Shown piece after piece: positions 52,588-60,889 of a DNA stretch of 64,000 bases (position 1 is the stretch's first letter; each line of letters begins with the position of its first letter). The notes below the pieces were generated by a model. It saw nothing but the letters and a program-made list of their open reading frames with translations, was not told the DNA's origin and searched no databases. Origin of the DNA: Oceanobacillus piezotolerans (GTDB lineage Bacteria > Bacillota > Bacilli > Bacillales > Amphibacillaceae); NCBI RefSeq assembly GCF_003665065.1, contig NZ_RCHR01000002.1, positions 620,001-684,000 of the forward strand, given 5' to 3'. The translations under genes were made by a program, and so were the position numbers.

Positions 52588-53076
52588 TTAATTAACAGCA
52601 GCTACCGGGTTTTCTAATTTTTCTAATGTACGATACTTCCCTTTGGAGAAAATTAACGGCTCCCCATCTTCCAAGTTCACATCCGTTACCTCACCAATAA
52701 ATAATGTGTGATCTCCTTCGATGTATTCACTTTTCACGTGGCAAGCTACTTGTGCTAGTGCGTCAGGGATTACCGGTTTCCCATCTAGGTAGTCGAACTG
52801 GATTTCACTGTCGATTTTCACTTGGCCAGCAAATACCTTGGATAAGTCTTGCTGATCTTCAGACAAAACATTGATACAAAATTGTCCGCTTTGCTTAATT
52901 TTTTTCAACATATGCGCATCTTCCTTTAAGGAAATAGCGACCAATTTAGGAATTAATGATTGAGACATAAAGGCGTTCGCTGTCATTCCATGGATGTTTC
53001 CATCTACTTCTGTAGTAATCACAGTGACTCCTGTAGCAAAGCTTCCCATTGCATTTCTGAATTTACGATCTTCCAT
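52588..53076 (-). CDS. Flavin reductase, small component of two-component monooxygenase
   Basis: 162 residues of the HpaC/HsaB flavin reductase family: FRNAMGSFATGVTVITTEVDG at the start, MTANAFMSQSLIPKLVAISL, and GDHTLFIGEVTD near the C terminus. Reduces FAD or FMN with NADH for the partner oxygenase. The start is the ATG at 53076 with AAGGAGG eight bases upstream. Same operon as the oxygenase at 55257. Confidence 0.9.
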   Translation of the reverse strand: MEDRKFRNAMGSFATGVTVITTEVDGNIHGMTANAFMSQSLIPKLVAISLKEDAHMLKKIKQSGQFCINVLSEDQQDLSKVFAGQVKIDSEIQFDYLDGKPVIPDALAQVACHVKSEYIEGDHTLFIGEVTDVNLEDGEPLIFSKGKYRTLEKLENPVAAVN

Positions 53077-53216
53077 GTTAACATCCTCCTTATTGTTTAT
53101 ATGATTTTTTCTCACCAATGAAACAGGTAACGGAAGGCGCTCTATCCAGTCATCGTCATGCTTTACTATAGGTGGAGTTCATACATTGCTATAGGAGCGC
53201 CATTCTTATTACATGC

Positions 53217-54173
53217 TTATACGAGTTCTTCTTTTTTCATCCAATCTTTATTAATAGCTGTTGTTTCCACGAATGATTCAGGAACAGTTGGCCCCCACCA
53301 TAAGCGGCCATTGGTTTCATATGCTGCTTGAGTCCAGCCAACAGGCTCGTGATCAAGGTCACGCTTATAGTCATCAGAATAGATTTCAATTCGATGTCCA
53401 TCCGGATCTTTAATGTAAAGGAAAAAGGCGTTACTTACCCCATGACGACCTGGGCCATATTCAATAGCATCGCGATAGCCAGCATCGGCAAGTAAATCTG
53501 CTGTACGGATTACACCTTGCACTCCATCCACAATAAAAGCGACATGATGTAAGGCAGCATATTCTTTATACACTAATGCAATATCATGTGTATTGGTTTC
53601 TCTTCTGATCCAAGCGGCGTATTTGTCCTTTCCGTCTTTCCCTTCAACATATTCAGAGATGCTGAAATCAAAGTTCTTCCAGTAGTTCCACTCTTTGTTT
53701 ACGCTTGGCACACGAAGGTTCATATGGTCAATGCGAAGCGGAGGTATTCCATTCTGTAAATGCGTTCTTCTCATTGGAAGAATGACGTTTTTATTCTCAC
53801 CGTGGTAGACATTAATCTGTGGAGATTGATGATAAAATGCCACTGGATGCCCACTTGGTGTTACTATTTTAAGCACTCTGCCATGGTCTTTATCTTCCGC
53901 CTCTTGCACTTCTACTCCAAGTACTTCATTTTTTTCTTTAATTTCATCTAAAGCTTCCTCACTGGAAACGCGAAGACCGAAATGATCTAGACACACATTG
54001 TTTTTGTCTTCTTTTAATATCAAGGAGTATTGGTCAAATTCTTCTTCCGCACGTAAATATGCTGTGTTTCCTTCTTGTTTTGTTTTGATAAATCCGAGTA
54101 CTTTCTCATAAAAATCTAGTGATTTCTCTAAATCAGACACATTTAATTGCGCATATCCTAAACGATAAATCAT
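53217..54173 (-). CDS. Extradiol ring-cleavage dioxygenase (vicinal oxygen chelate type I)
   Basis: Opens a catechol ring next to its hydroxyls with O2; 318 residues in two VOC domains. The metal ligands are readable: His in RIDHMNL (about 150), His in LHHVAF (about 210) and Glu in HRIEIYSD (about 263). These spacings match homoprotocatechuate 2,3-dioxygenase (His155, His214, Glu267). The C-terminal GRLWWGPTVPESFV extension is family-typical. Start chosen at the ATG at 54173 (MIYRLGY); an ATG four codons earlier is possible. The exact catechol is unknown. Confidence 0.88.
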   Translation of the reverse strand: MIYRLGYAQLNVSDLEKSLDFYEKVLGFIKTKQEGNTAYLRAEEEFDQYSLILKEDKNNVCLDHFGLRVSSEEALDEIKEKNEVLGVEVQEAEDKDHGRVLKIVTPSGHPVAFYHQSPQINVYHGENKNVILPMRRTHLQNGIPPLRIDHMNLRVPSVNKEWNYWKNFDFSISEYVEGKDGKDKYAAWIRRETNTHDIALVYKEYAALHHVAFIVDGVQGVIRTADLLADAGYRDAIEYGPGRHGVSNAFFLYIKDPDGHRIEIYSDDYKRDLDHEPVGWTQAAYETNGRLWWGPTVPESFVETTAINKDWMKKEELV

Positions 54174-54200
54174 ATTTTTCACCATCCAAAAGTTTATATT

Positions 54201-55049
54201 TTAAACGTGTTGCAGCATAAAGTCGGTCAATACCGTATTAAATTCCTCTACCTGTTCCCACTGTGGCCAGTGTCCTGCATCTTTAATTACCTTTAGTTCA
54301 GCTCCAGGAATCATATCTTTGATTGGTCCGGCCTGATCCACTGTGGAAGTCGGATCATGATCCGTCCAAACAAGTAACGTAGGAACATTGATCTTACTGC
54401 ACCACTCTGGTTTCCAGATATATTTTTGTCTTGGTTCCATTTCCTGTAGATGTACAATGTTATATACTGCTTTTTGATAAGATGGTTGCGTATAAATCTG
54501 ATAACGGTTATAAATAAGTTCATCTGTCACAACGGATTTATCATACATCAGCCATTCCAAACGTTTTTTCACATTTTCATAGTTTGCATTTACTACTGCA
54601 TTCACCGTTGATTCCTTAAGACCGGCCATTACTTTTGGATCGCTGTTCACATTTCCTGGTGTATTCAGTACTAATGCTTTTGCATATCCAGGGTGATGCG
54701 CCGCAAACCATGCTGCTACCCAGCCACCTAAAGATTCACCGGAAATATAGGCTTGCGATAAATTCATCGCTTTCATGAAGTCAAGCAGATGATCACTATA
54801 AGAATCAATTCCATAAGGATGATCTGGTTTATCCGTATAACCATGACCTAACATATCAATCACTAAAACACGGAAATGCTTACTTAAACCTTGCATGTTC
54901 TTTGCATATGCTTCAATATGGCCGCCTGTACCATGAAGCAGGATAAGTGGTTCCCCTTCTCCAGCTTCTAATACTCTTGTCTTCACACCATTTGCATCAA
55001 CATAGTACAGCTTAAATTCCAGATCTGCTAATTCATTCCAAATTGTCAA
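54201..55049 (-). CDS. Meta-cleavage product hydrolase (alpha/beta hydrolase)
   Basis: Hydrolyses the C-C bond of the ring-fission product; 282 residues. It has an oxyanion block LILLHGTGGH, nucleophile Ser in SGESLGGWVA (about residue 107), acid in LLVWTDHDPT and His in DAGHWPQWEQ. The family is the DmpD/BphD/HsaD group. The TTG start at 55049 follows GGAG by nine bases. A hairpin element of about 150 bp separates it from the oxygenase gene upstream. Confidence 0.88.
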   Translation of the reverse strand: MTIWNELADLEFKLYYVDANGVKTRVLEAGEGEPLILLHGTGGHIEAYAKNMQGLSKHFRVLVIDMLGHGYTDKPDHPYGIDSYSDHLLDFMKAMNLSQAYISGESLGGWVAAWFAAHHPGYAKALVLNTPGNVNSDPKVMAGLKESTVNAVVNANYENVKKRLEWLMYDKSVVTDELIYNRYQIYTQPSYQKAVYNIVHLQEMEPRQKYIWKPEWCSKINVPTLLVWTDHDPTSTVDQAGPIKDMIPGAELKVIKDAGHWPQWEQVEEFNTVLTDFMLQHV

Positions 55050-55088
55050 TTCACTTCACTCCATTTATAAATTTGATTAGTTTAAATA

Positions 55089-55236
55089 CGTGTTCAAAAA
55101 GGAGGATAAAAAGGACCGAGAAGTTCAAGGCGGTGTAGCTTCGAGCCCCGGAATGTACATCAATAGGTACATGAGAGCGGAGAAGCAAGCCAACGAAGAA
55201 ATTCGATGTGTCATTTTTACCGGACTTTTTGAACAT
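55089..55236. repeat. Imperfect-hairpin repeat element inside the meta-cleavage operon
   Basis: The element is bounded by TGTTCAAAAAG (left, 55091) and CTTTTTGAACA (right), perfect terminal inverted repeats of 11 bp. It has a central ATGTAC/GTACAT hairpin and further imperfect pairing (CTTCG/CGAAG). From memory, near-identical elements starting TTCAAAAAGTCCGG occur at many places in Bacillaceae genomes, so it looks like a dispersed, MITE-like repeat. Open frames through it (both strands) are not genes. Confidence 0.7.
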
Positions 55237-55256
55237 CCTTTTAAAGAGAATTTCCC

Positions 55257-56438
55257 TTATCCACGAACTCCACTATCAAATCCGAATAATTCCTGACCAA
55301 ATGCTTGTACAGAGTCTTCATAAAGTGACGTTTTATGGGTTGCAACAGATAAAATATCACGGAAGAATAACTCAATCGGTCCGCCTTTATAAAGGCCTGC
55401 ACCACCTAATGTCAGCAATACTCTTACTGCAATTTCCGTACATGTTTTGGTTATTTTTGTACGCATCGCAAAGAACTCTGCATTTGGTGTGGAATTCGGA
55501 TTGTTTCTTGAGTCTTCTAGTTTTGTAATATACTGATCCATTAAGGCTTCAGCAGCCAGGAAATCGGTTGTGATTTCTGCCATCACACGTTGGCTCCTTG
55601 GTGATTCACTTTCCAGTAACCCGTTATCCATTAAGCGTCTGCGTTTTTCCGTTGCACTCTTGAATTCATCAATAATTCGTTTTGTACCACCGAGCGCCAT
55701 ATACGGGAATCCCATATAAAATGCTGGGAAGTACGGAATGTTATAGAATGGATAATCTCTATCATAATCTTCCTCAGGTGGTAAACCTGACACTAAACGA
55801 GAAACAGGTACGATTCTTTCTTTAGGTACGTATACGTTCTCAGCAATAATCTGATTGCTTCCTGTACCACGAAGTCCGAACGTATCCCAGTTTTCCACAA
55901 TAGTTAAATCAGATGTTTTCAAGATTGGCAAGCAAACCTCTGGCTCATCCATCCCAGGCAGTTGCATGTTTACACCAACGCCAATCCAGTCGCTGTAGTT
56001 CACTCCGCTTGCAAAATTCCATTTCCCGCTGATGCGGTAGCCGTCACCGTCTTCTTCATAAGTACCAATTGCAGCGAAGATATCACTGATTAATCCGCCT
56101 TGGTGAACGATTTCATCTCTTGCTTCCTTTTCCAAATAAGATGGAAGTGTATTATGCAGTGGGTAGAGGAATGTCAGCCATGATGCCGAAACGTTATAAT
56201 AAGCAACCGTCCGAACAATTTCGCCGAATGTTCTTAAATCCACTTGTGGGCCTCCGTATTCTTTCGGCAACATCATTTTCGATATCGAAGATTTTCTCAT
56301 TAACTGGGCAACATTTGGAGAGATGGTTCCGTTTACTTCTGCCTCACGAGCTTCTTTCTCTGCCAATTCTCCAATCTCTCTGGCCTCTTCTAACAACTGT
56401 TCCACAACAGTCTCTTGCGTTAACTCTTTTGTTGTCAT
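55257..56438 (-). CDS. Flavin-dependent monooxygenase, acyl-CoA-dehydrogenase fold (HsaA/HpaH C2-like)
   Basis: 393 residues. Start MTTKELTQETVVEQLL, middle GTYEEDGDGYRISGKWNFASGVNYSDWIGVG, and VENWDTFGLRGTGSNQI are all typical of the oxygenase component of group D flavin monooxygenases rather than a true acyl-CoA dehydrogenase. Uses reduced flavin from the reductase encoded at 52588 to hydroxylate a phenolic ring to a catechol. GGAG lies eight bases before the ATG. First gene of the operon, with a promoter and cre upstream. Substrate unknown. Confidence 0.85.
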   Translation of the reverse strand: MTTKELTQETVVEQLLEEAREIGELAEKEAREAEVNGTISPNVAQLMRKSSISKMMLPKEYGGPQVDLRTFGEIVRTVAYYNVSASWLTFLYPLHNTLPSYLEKEARDEIVHQGGLISDIFAAIGTYEEDGDGYRISGKWNFASGVNYSDWIGVGVNMQLPGMDEPEVCLPILKTSDLTIVENWDTFGLRGTGSNQIIAENVYVPKERIVPVSRLVSGLPPEEDYDRDYPFYNIPYFPAFYMGFPYMALGGTKRIIDEFKSATEKRRRLMDNGLLESESPRSQRVMAEITTDFLAAEALMDQYITKLEDSRNNPNSTPNAEFFAMRTKITKTCTEIAVRVLLTLGGAGLYKGGPIELFFRDILSVATHKTSLYEDSVQAFGQELFGFDSGVRG

Positions 56439-56492
56439 GTAAAACACTCCTTTTTAAATGTTAATTTAATCAATTTTGTATGTTTCGAATAT

Positions 56493-56539
56493 TGGTATCG
56501 CTTACAAATTAGTATATTTTAATTATTTCCTACTTTCTA
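56493..56539 (-). promoter_or_regulatory. Promoter and cre site of the meta-cleavage operon
   Basis: On the minus strand TAGAAA (56534-56539), 17 bp, TATACT (56511-56516), then TGTAAGCGATACCA (56493-56506), a 13-of-14 match to the CcpA site TGWAANCGNTNWCA, right at the transcription start. This predicts glucose repression of the pathway. Confidence 0.6.
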
Positions 56540-56614
56540 GAACAGGAATTGTTGTTTTTTTTTAAAATTAAGCAAAAATTGTCCATTTAGAGATAATTAA
56601 GATTTGTATTGTGA

Positions 56615-56666
56615 GAAAAAAACAAACCGCATGGATGAAGGTTTCTGTCCTTCAACACATGCGGTT
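56615..56666 (-). terminator. Terminator of the V4R/PucR regulator gene
   Basis: AACCGCATG and CATGCGGTT form the stem; on the minus strand it is followed by TGTTTTTTTC. Located 20 bases after the regulator stop. Confidence 0.88.
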
Positions 56667-56686
56667 CAATTAGAAATAGGGCTTGC

Positions 56687-58549
56687 CTATTTTTCAAATT
56701 TCCACTCACCAAGGGCTATTAGGGATTGCAGAATTAATAAAAGTTCATGCATCACATTCGCATTACGGAGATCTATATCTAATAAATCTTCTATTTTTCG
56801 TATCCGGTGTCTAAGCCCCCCCATCGATAATGCAAGGTCGTTCATGGTTTTTTCCAGTTTACCTCCATTCAGAAGATAGAGATAGAGCGTTTTGGCTAAT
56901 TCCTCACTATTCTTTTCCGCAAACATAGGCCCAAGTTTTTCATTTGCCAACAATTTAATTGCCTGCTTATTTTTTGAATTAATTAATACTCCTAAAATGC
57001 CAAGGTCCTTAAAATAAGTAATGTCGGCCCCATTTGCCAACCCAATAGCAACATTCGCTTCCTCCAAGTGTTTGGAAATCTGCTCGATATCCTCACTTAC
57101 AGTACTAACGCCAAGGGAAAATCTAATGGTTTTATATTTTTTCTTTAGCAAAGCTTGTAAATTTGCTAAGAGCTTTTGTTTTTGCGGAATCTGTTTCTGA
57201 TCAATCGTGTTGTAAATAACTATTTTTCTTTCATAGTGGCCGGCAAGGAAAGACTCTTGATTCGTATTAAAATATCGACTAACAGACTCATATATTTGCT
57301 CATCTAATTGAAATTCCTCCTCCATCGAATTCAAATGGGCCTGATAATCAATGATCATCATGTAATACGGTCTATTAAAATCAACCCCTGTATATTTTCC
57401 TCTTTTGAGAATTTCGGGTTTTGGGAGTTGACCTGCGATAATTCGTTCCAGGAAGTTTCCCTTCATTCGTTCTAAAGATTCGAACTCTGTCTTTTCATTT
57501 AGCATTATAAGTGAGACTGCATTGCTAAAGCGATCCAAGAGCAGATGATTTTTCTTAACACTTTGATTTGGTTCTCCATCATAAAGAAAAGAACAATAGC
57601 CTACCATTCGTTTTTGTACAATCAACGGGGTAATCAATCGAATTTGTTTTTCTGTTTTTATAACTTTCCCTTTTAAAAGACCTGAATGCTTTGCCTGAAT
57701 ATAGGCAGAATCCCCATTATTTTCTCTTAAATCCTCCTGTAATTGAATATATCGTTCATCTGTTATACCAGAACTAGCGATCAATTCTTGGTCAGAAGAT
57801 TCGATAATAATTGGAGTTTGGATTATTTCAAATGCCACTCTAGTCAGCTCATTCAGATTGCTGCCATTAATAATCTCATCCGTTAATTTCCTTTGAAAAT
57901 CAGCAAGTTCTTCCAGGAATCTTCGCTGTTCGAGCAGTTGCTCATAGGTATAGCTTAATTCATTAATTATCGTTTTCTCTTGAAAAAATTCCAAGCCTTC
58001 CTCATTTTCTATCTTCCATTCTTCTTTTGTTTTTAATTCCCAGCTGCATTTTTCATCCCCACAGCCAACGCAAGTGATTTCCTTTACTAAAATAGGATGA
58101 TCAAAGATGGTCGACATGTAGCCACTGCTATATCCCGCTAGTGTATGACAGACAGGAGAAGCGGATACCCCCTGGACATTGAGATACTCCCTTGCTTCAT
58201 AGCTTTCCAGCCATGTCCCTTTGCTTATTATTGATTTCAATTTACCATCCTCATCCAGCTCTGCCCTGCTTTCATGTACAATGCCGCTAATATGGCCACT
58301 GTTGATATGCATACGGGGGCCATACTTGATATATTCCTCTTTTGGAAGGTTCTTTTCTAAAGCTTTCTTACCGTCATGCGTTCCCATTTCCCAACCATAG
58401 TGAAATAAAAAACTTTCCACCCGCTCTTCCCCAATGTTTTTTTTCAACTGTTGGAACAAAATACCAAAGATAGAGGAATTTGTTGTGATTTTTCTGTTAT
58501 GTTTATCCGCTATTGTCCGGTAGCTGTCCTTTGGAACATGAATCTGCAT
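56687..58549 (-). CDS. XylR-N/V4R-domain PucR-type transcriptional regulator
   Basis: 620 residues. The N-terminal XylR_N/activator domain (about 15-110) is followed by a V4R domain with TCVGCGDEKCSWEL near residue 165, a Cys-rich site. In XylR/DmpR-type regulators these bind aromatic effectors. A linker coiled coil (about 200-230) and a GAF-like region follow. The C-terminal PucR helix-turn-helix has LYLYLLNGGKLEKTMNDLAL. So it replaces the sigma-54 AAA+ domain of DmpR with a PucR output. GGGGGG lies six bases before the ATG. Upstream of the aromatic operon on the same strand, it is the likely aromatic sensor for it. Confidence 0.85.
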   Translation of the reverse strand: MQIHVPKDSYRTIADKHNRKITTNSSIFGILFQQLKKNIGEERVESFLFHYGWEMGTHDGKKALEKNLPKEEYIKYGPRMHINSGHISGIVHESRAELDEDGKLKSIISKGTWLESYEAREYLNVQGVSASPVCHTLAGYSSGYMSTIFDHPILVKEITCVGCGDEKCSWELKTKEEWKIENEEGLEFFQEKTIINELSYTYEQLLEQRRFLEELADFQRKLTDEIINGSNLNELTRVAFEIIQTPIIIESSDQELIASSGITDERYIQLQEDLRENNGDSAYIQAKHSGLLKGKVIKTEKQIRLITPLIVQKRMVGYCSFLYDGEPNQSVKKNHLLLDRFSNAVSLIMLNEKTEFESLERMKGNFLERIIAGQLPKPEILKRGKYTGVDFNRPYYMMIIDYQAHLNSMEEEFQLDEQIYESVSRYFNTNQESFLAGHYERKIVIYNTIDQKQIPQKQKLLANLQALLKKKYKTIRFSLGVSTVSEDIEQISKHLEEANVAIGLANGADITYFKDLGILGVLINSKNKQAIKLLANEKLGPMFAEKNSEELAKTLYLYLLNGGKLEKTMNDLALSMGGLRHRIRKIEDLLDIDLRNANVMHELLLILQSLIALGEWKFEK

Positions 58550-58845
58550 GATATCCCCCCTCTTGTAAGCGACTTCATTTTATTTATTATAGTTTAAATG
58601 TTTTATTTATTAATTAGTTTATATTATCCGACTTATTATGAAAAGTTTAGGCGATGGAATTATCAAAATAATTCTATTTCTTAGGTTGACAATAACTTTT
58701 CTTTTTTCTATAATTCAACTAGTTTAAATTTTTGCTAATTTGGGTAAAATTTGAGTTTTCTTTCGTTAAATACTTTTAAAAGGATGGTGAATAAGATTCT
58801 GGGATTTATTGAAAACGTTTACTAATATGAAGGAGGTAAAAATAC
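58550..58845. other. Divergent regulator-permease intergenic region
   Basis: 296 AT-rich bases that must hold both promoters. Only the cre at 58810 and the permease ribosome site (AAGGAGG, 58830-58836) can be named. No coding frame is seen. Confidence 0.4.
58810..58823 (+). promoter_or_regulatory. cre site upstream of the NCS2-type permease
   Basis: TGAAAACGTTTACT matches 13 of 14 positions of TGWAANCGNTNWCA. It lies 23 bases before the GTG start, in the leader, so CcpA would block transcription. Confidence 0.6.
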
Positions 58846-60216
58846 GTGGCATTTTATAAAAGAAAACATGGAGAAGAACAGCCTTACTGGGCTATAGGTT
58901 CCTACCAATTAAGACTGCCGTTCATACACTATAAGCTGGAGATACCAGAACTACTTCAAGGTGTTGTGTTATTTACTGCTGGTTTAGGTATGATTGAAAT
59001 TATGACAAGTGTAATGGGCATTTCCTATGAAGCAGCTTTAACTATTACAATCTTAAATCAGTTTCTCATGTTGTTGCCGTCCACATTCGGTGTCCCTTTT
59101 GTATCAGGATTCATCACTGCATTAATTCCACTAATCGTTTTATTTCTAGGGAATTATTCTCCAGGACCAGAGGCTGTTCAAGCAGTAATCGCGGTTCAAA
59201 TTGTTTTAGCATTTTTATTTCTAATCTTCGGTATCTCAGGTATTGGTGAGAAGATCGTTATCAACCTACCCTCATCCTTAAAAGCAGGTATTTTGATCGG
59301 TGCAGGAATCGCAGCTATCATGTCAGAAATTCAACCCGGAGGACGTTTAGCAGAAACACCTATTTCTATCACGATTGGTGGTTTGCTCTGTTTATTTACC
59401 ATGTTCTCCATCTATTTTAAAAAAATGTCCCTCCAAAACAAGTGGGTTCGTCTTATTGCAAGCTTCGGTATTATGCCGGCAATCATTGTAGCTATCCTTC
59501 TCGGCTGGGCTGTTGGTGAATATCCAACCCCTAATATTGAATGGGGCATCACTATTCCTGCACTTTCTGAAGTATGGCAATTAACTCCTTTTGTGATAGG
59601 ATTCCCAGGAATTGAAATGCTGATTGCTGCCATCCCTACAGCAATATTAGCTTACATTATTGCATATGGAGATATTATTGTTGGGGATCAGATGATTAAG
59701 CGGGCAAAAGAATCGAGAAATGACGAGAAAATACAATATAGCTTCAGCCAATTGCACATCTTAACGGCTATTCGCAACCTTTTAAATGCACTTTTTGCCC
59801 CGCATCCAGGAATGTCGGGTCCAATTTACACAGCCGGTACCGCTTCTGTAACGGAGCGTTATAAATTTGGCAGAAAAGCCATGGATTCTATTTTTTCTGG
59901 AACAAACACCATGCTGATCGCCTTTTCAATTGGAATATTTATGCTCCCATTCGTTACGTTTTTTCAACCATTTCTACCAATAGCATTGTCGATTACGTTA
60001 ATTCTAACTGGATATTTATGTATAACAATCGGGATGCAACAAGTAAAAACAGAAGTCGAAATGGGAGTGGCTGGTGTAATGGCAATTGTCCTTGCTATCT
60101 ACGGAGCAGCACCTGCATTGGTGCTAGGTATTATATTGTACTTTACGATCGAACATAGAGGTGGAAGCGAAAAGAAACAAACCAAGAAAGAGTATAAAGA
60201 AAAGGATGTCATTTAA
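58846..60216 (+). CDS. NCS2/uracil-xanthine-permease-like transporter
   Basis: 456 residues, about twelve spans, with an NCS2/SLC23-like arrangement. GVPFVSGFITALIPL near residue 85 and HPGMSGPIYTAGTASVTERYKFGRKAMDS near 325 resemble the nucleobase-transporter folds, though the substrate residues are not the usual ones. GTG start with AAGGAGG nine bases upstream. It is divergent from the aromatic regulator and carries a cre site, so uptake of the aromatic (or N-heterocyclic) substrate of the neighbouring operon is more likely than nucleobase uptake. Confidence 0.7.
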   Translation: MAFYKRKHGEEQPYWAIGSYQLRLPFIHYKLEIPELLQGVVLFTAGLGMIEIMTSVMGISYEAALTITILNQFLMLLPSTFGVPFVSGFITALIPLIVLFLGNYSPGPEAVQAVIAVQIVLAFLFLIFGISGIGEKIVINLPSSLKAGILIGAGIAAIMSEIQPGGRLAETPISITIGGLLCLFTMFSIYFKKMSLQNKWVRLIASFGIMPAIIVAILLGWAVGEYPTPNIEWGITIPALSEVWQLTPFVIGFPGIEMLIAAIPTAILAYIIAYGDIIVGDQMIKRAKESRNDEKIQYSFSQLHILTAIRNLLNALFAPHPGMSGPIYTAGTASVTERYKFGRKAMDSIFSGTNTMLIAFSIGIFMLPFVTFFQPFLPIALSITLILTGYLCITIGMQQVKTEVEMGVAGVMAIVLAIYGAAPALVLGIILYFTIEHRGGSEKKQTKKEYKEKDVI

Positions 60217-60495
60217 AGATAAGGATGGTAGTAGCTGAGAGCTGCGTGGACAAGCTCGTTCTTCCTATTAGAAGCCTCCATAATGCATGGTTTGACTTTC
60301 GTTAGACTGGAGGTGAGACTCGTTAGGTGAAAAGTTACGCATCTAATATAAATTCACTCGAACACATCCTATATTAATAGCCGAAGCTTACGCCGCATAC
60401 TCCAAGTAGACACATCTTGAAAGTTGCGCCGCTCTCCTTGGTAGTTGAACCATTCTTTGAGTGGCGTCAACTTTTCATAGGAGCGGCTTTTTTTA
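60217..60495 (+). other. Structured RNA region with terminator/antiterminator-like arms
   Basis: The region has a CCTCCA/TGGAGG hairpin (60275-60313), a TAATATA/TATATTA hairpin (60344-60376), and then an arm GCCGCTC (60429-60435) that can pair in two ways. Either it forms part of a long stem with GAGTGGCG and TCAACTTT (60421-60476), or it pairs with GAGCGGC (60482-60488), which is followed by a TTTTTTT run. The second is a terminator. It may simply be the NCS2 gene's terminator, or a leader whose gene was lost; no known riboswitch core is recognised. Confidence 0.35.
60429..60495 (+). terminator. Terminator-like hairpin with a T7 tail
   Basis: GCCGCTC/GAGCGGC with a long loop that can fold internally, then TTTTTTT. 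Probably ends transcripts from the NCS2 permease gene, 210 bases upstream. Confidence 0.55.
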
Positions 60496-60889
60496 GTTGC
60501 AACTTTTTAAGAGTTTCAAAGTGAATCTTGAATAACGCTTAACTTACCAACATTTCGGGATAACTTAACTCTTCCTTAAGAACCATTCTATGTCTTGCCC
60601 TCCTGCCCCCCGTTAACTCCCATCTCTACTCCCCCAAAAATAGGAACCTAATCCAATAGACTCATTCCGCAATATATCAGAGTTAAATATCAACGCAGCA
60701 CTTGCTTTCTCCCTTGTTACTTTCTATCAAAAGTAGGGTATAGGACTTGTAAATATTGCATTCTGCATTAGGTACAAAATGGGAATAGCAGGGGATATTT
60801 TTTTCTTTCGTCCTATTATAAGATGGGTCTATATCACTTCTATTAAAAAATAGCATTTTAACCTAATAATGAAATAGGAGGATATTGTA
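60496..60889. other. Intergenic region before the KaiC-like operon
   Basis: Apart from a possible SigB-type promoter at 60716-60741 and the ribosome site AGGAGG (60877-60882), nothing is recognised. It contains pyrimidine-rich runs near 60600 and no credible gene. Confidence 0.4.
60716..60741 (+). promoter_or_regulatory. Possible SigB-type promoter for the KaiC-like operon
   Basis: GTTACT (60716-60721), 14-bp spacer, GGGTAT (60736-60741). The -10 is a perfect SigB match; the -35 matches only half of GTTTAA. Leader of about 145 bases. Confidence 0.35.

Noticed and set aside
55051..55296. Small frames on both strands between hydrolase and oxygenase genes
   Set aside because: They fall inside the imperfect hairpin element with terminal inverted repeats; both strands look open because of symmetry.
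55257..56438. Acyl-CoA dehydrogenase in fatty-acid oxidation
   Set aside because: Fold is the same, but flavin reductase and extradiol dioxygenase in the operon and HsaA-like blocks point to a monooxygenase.
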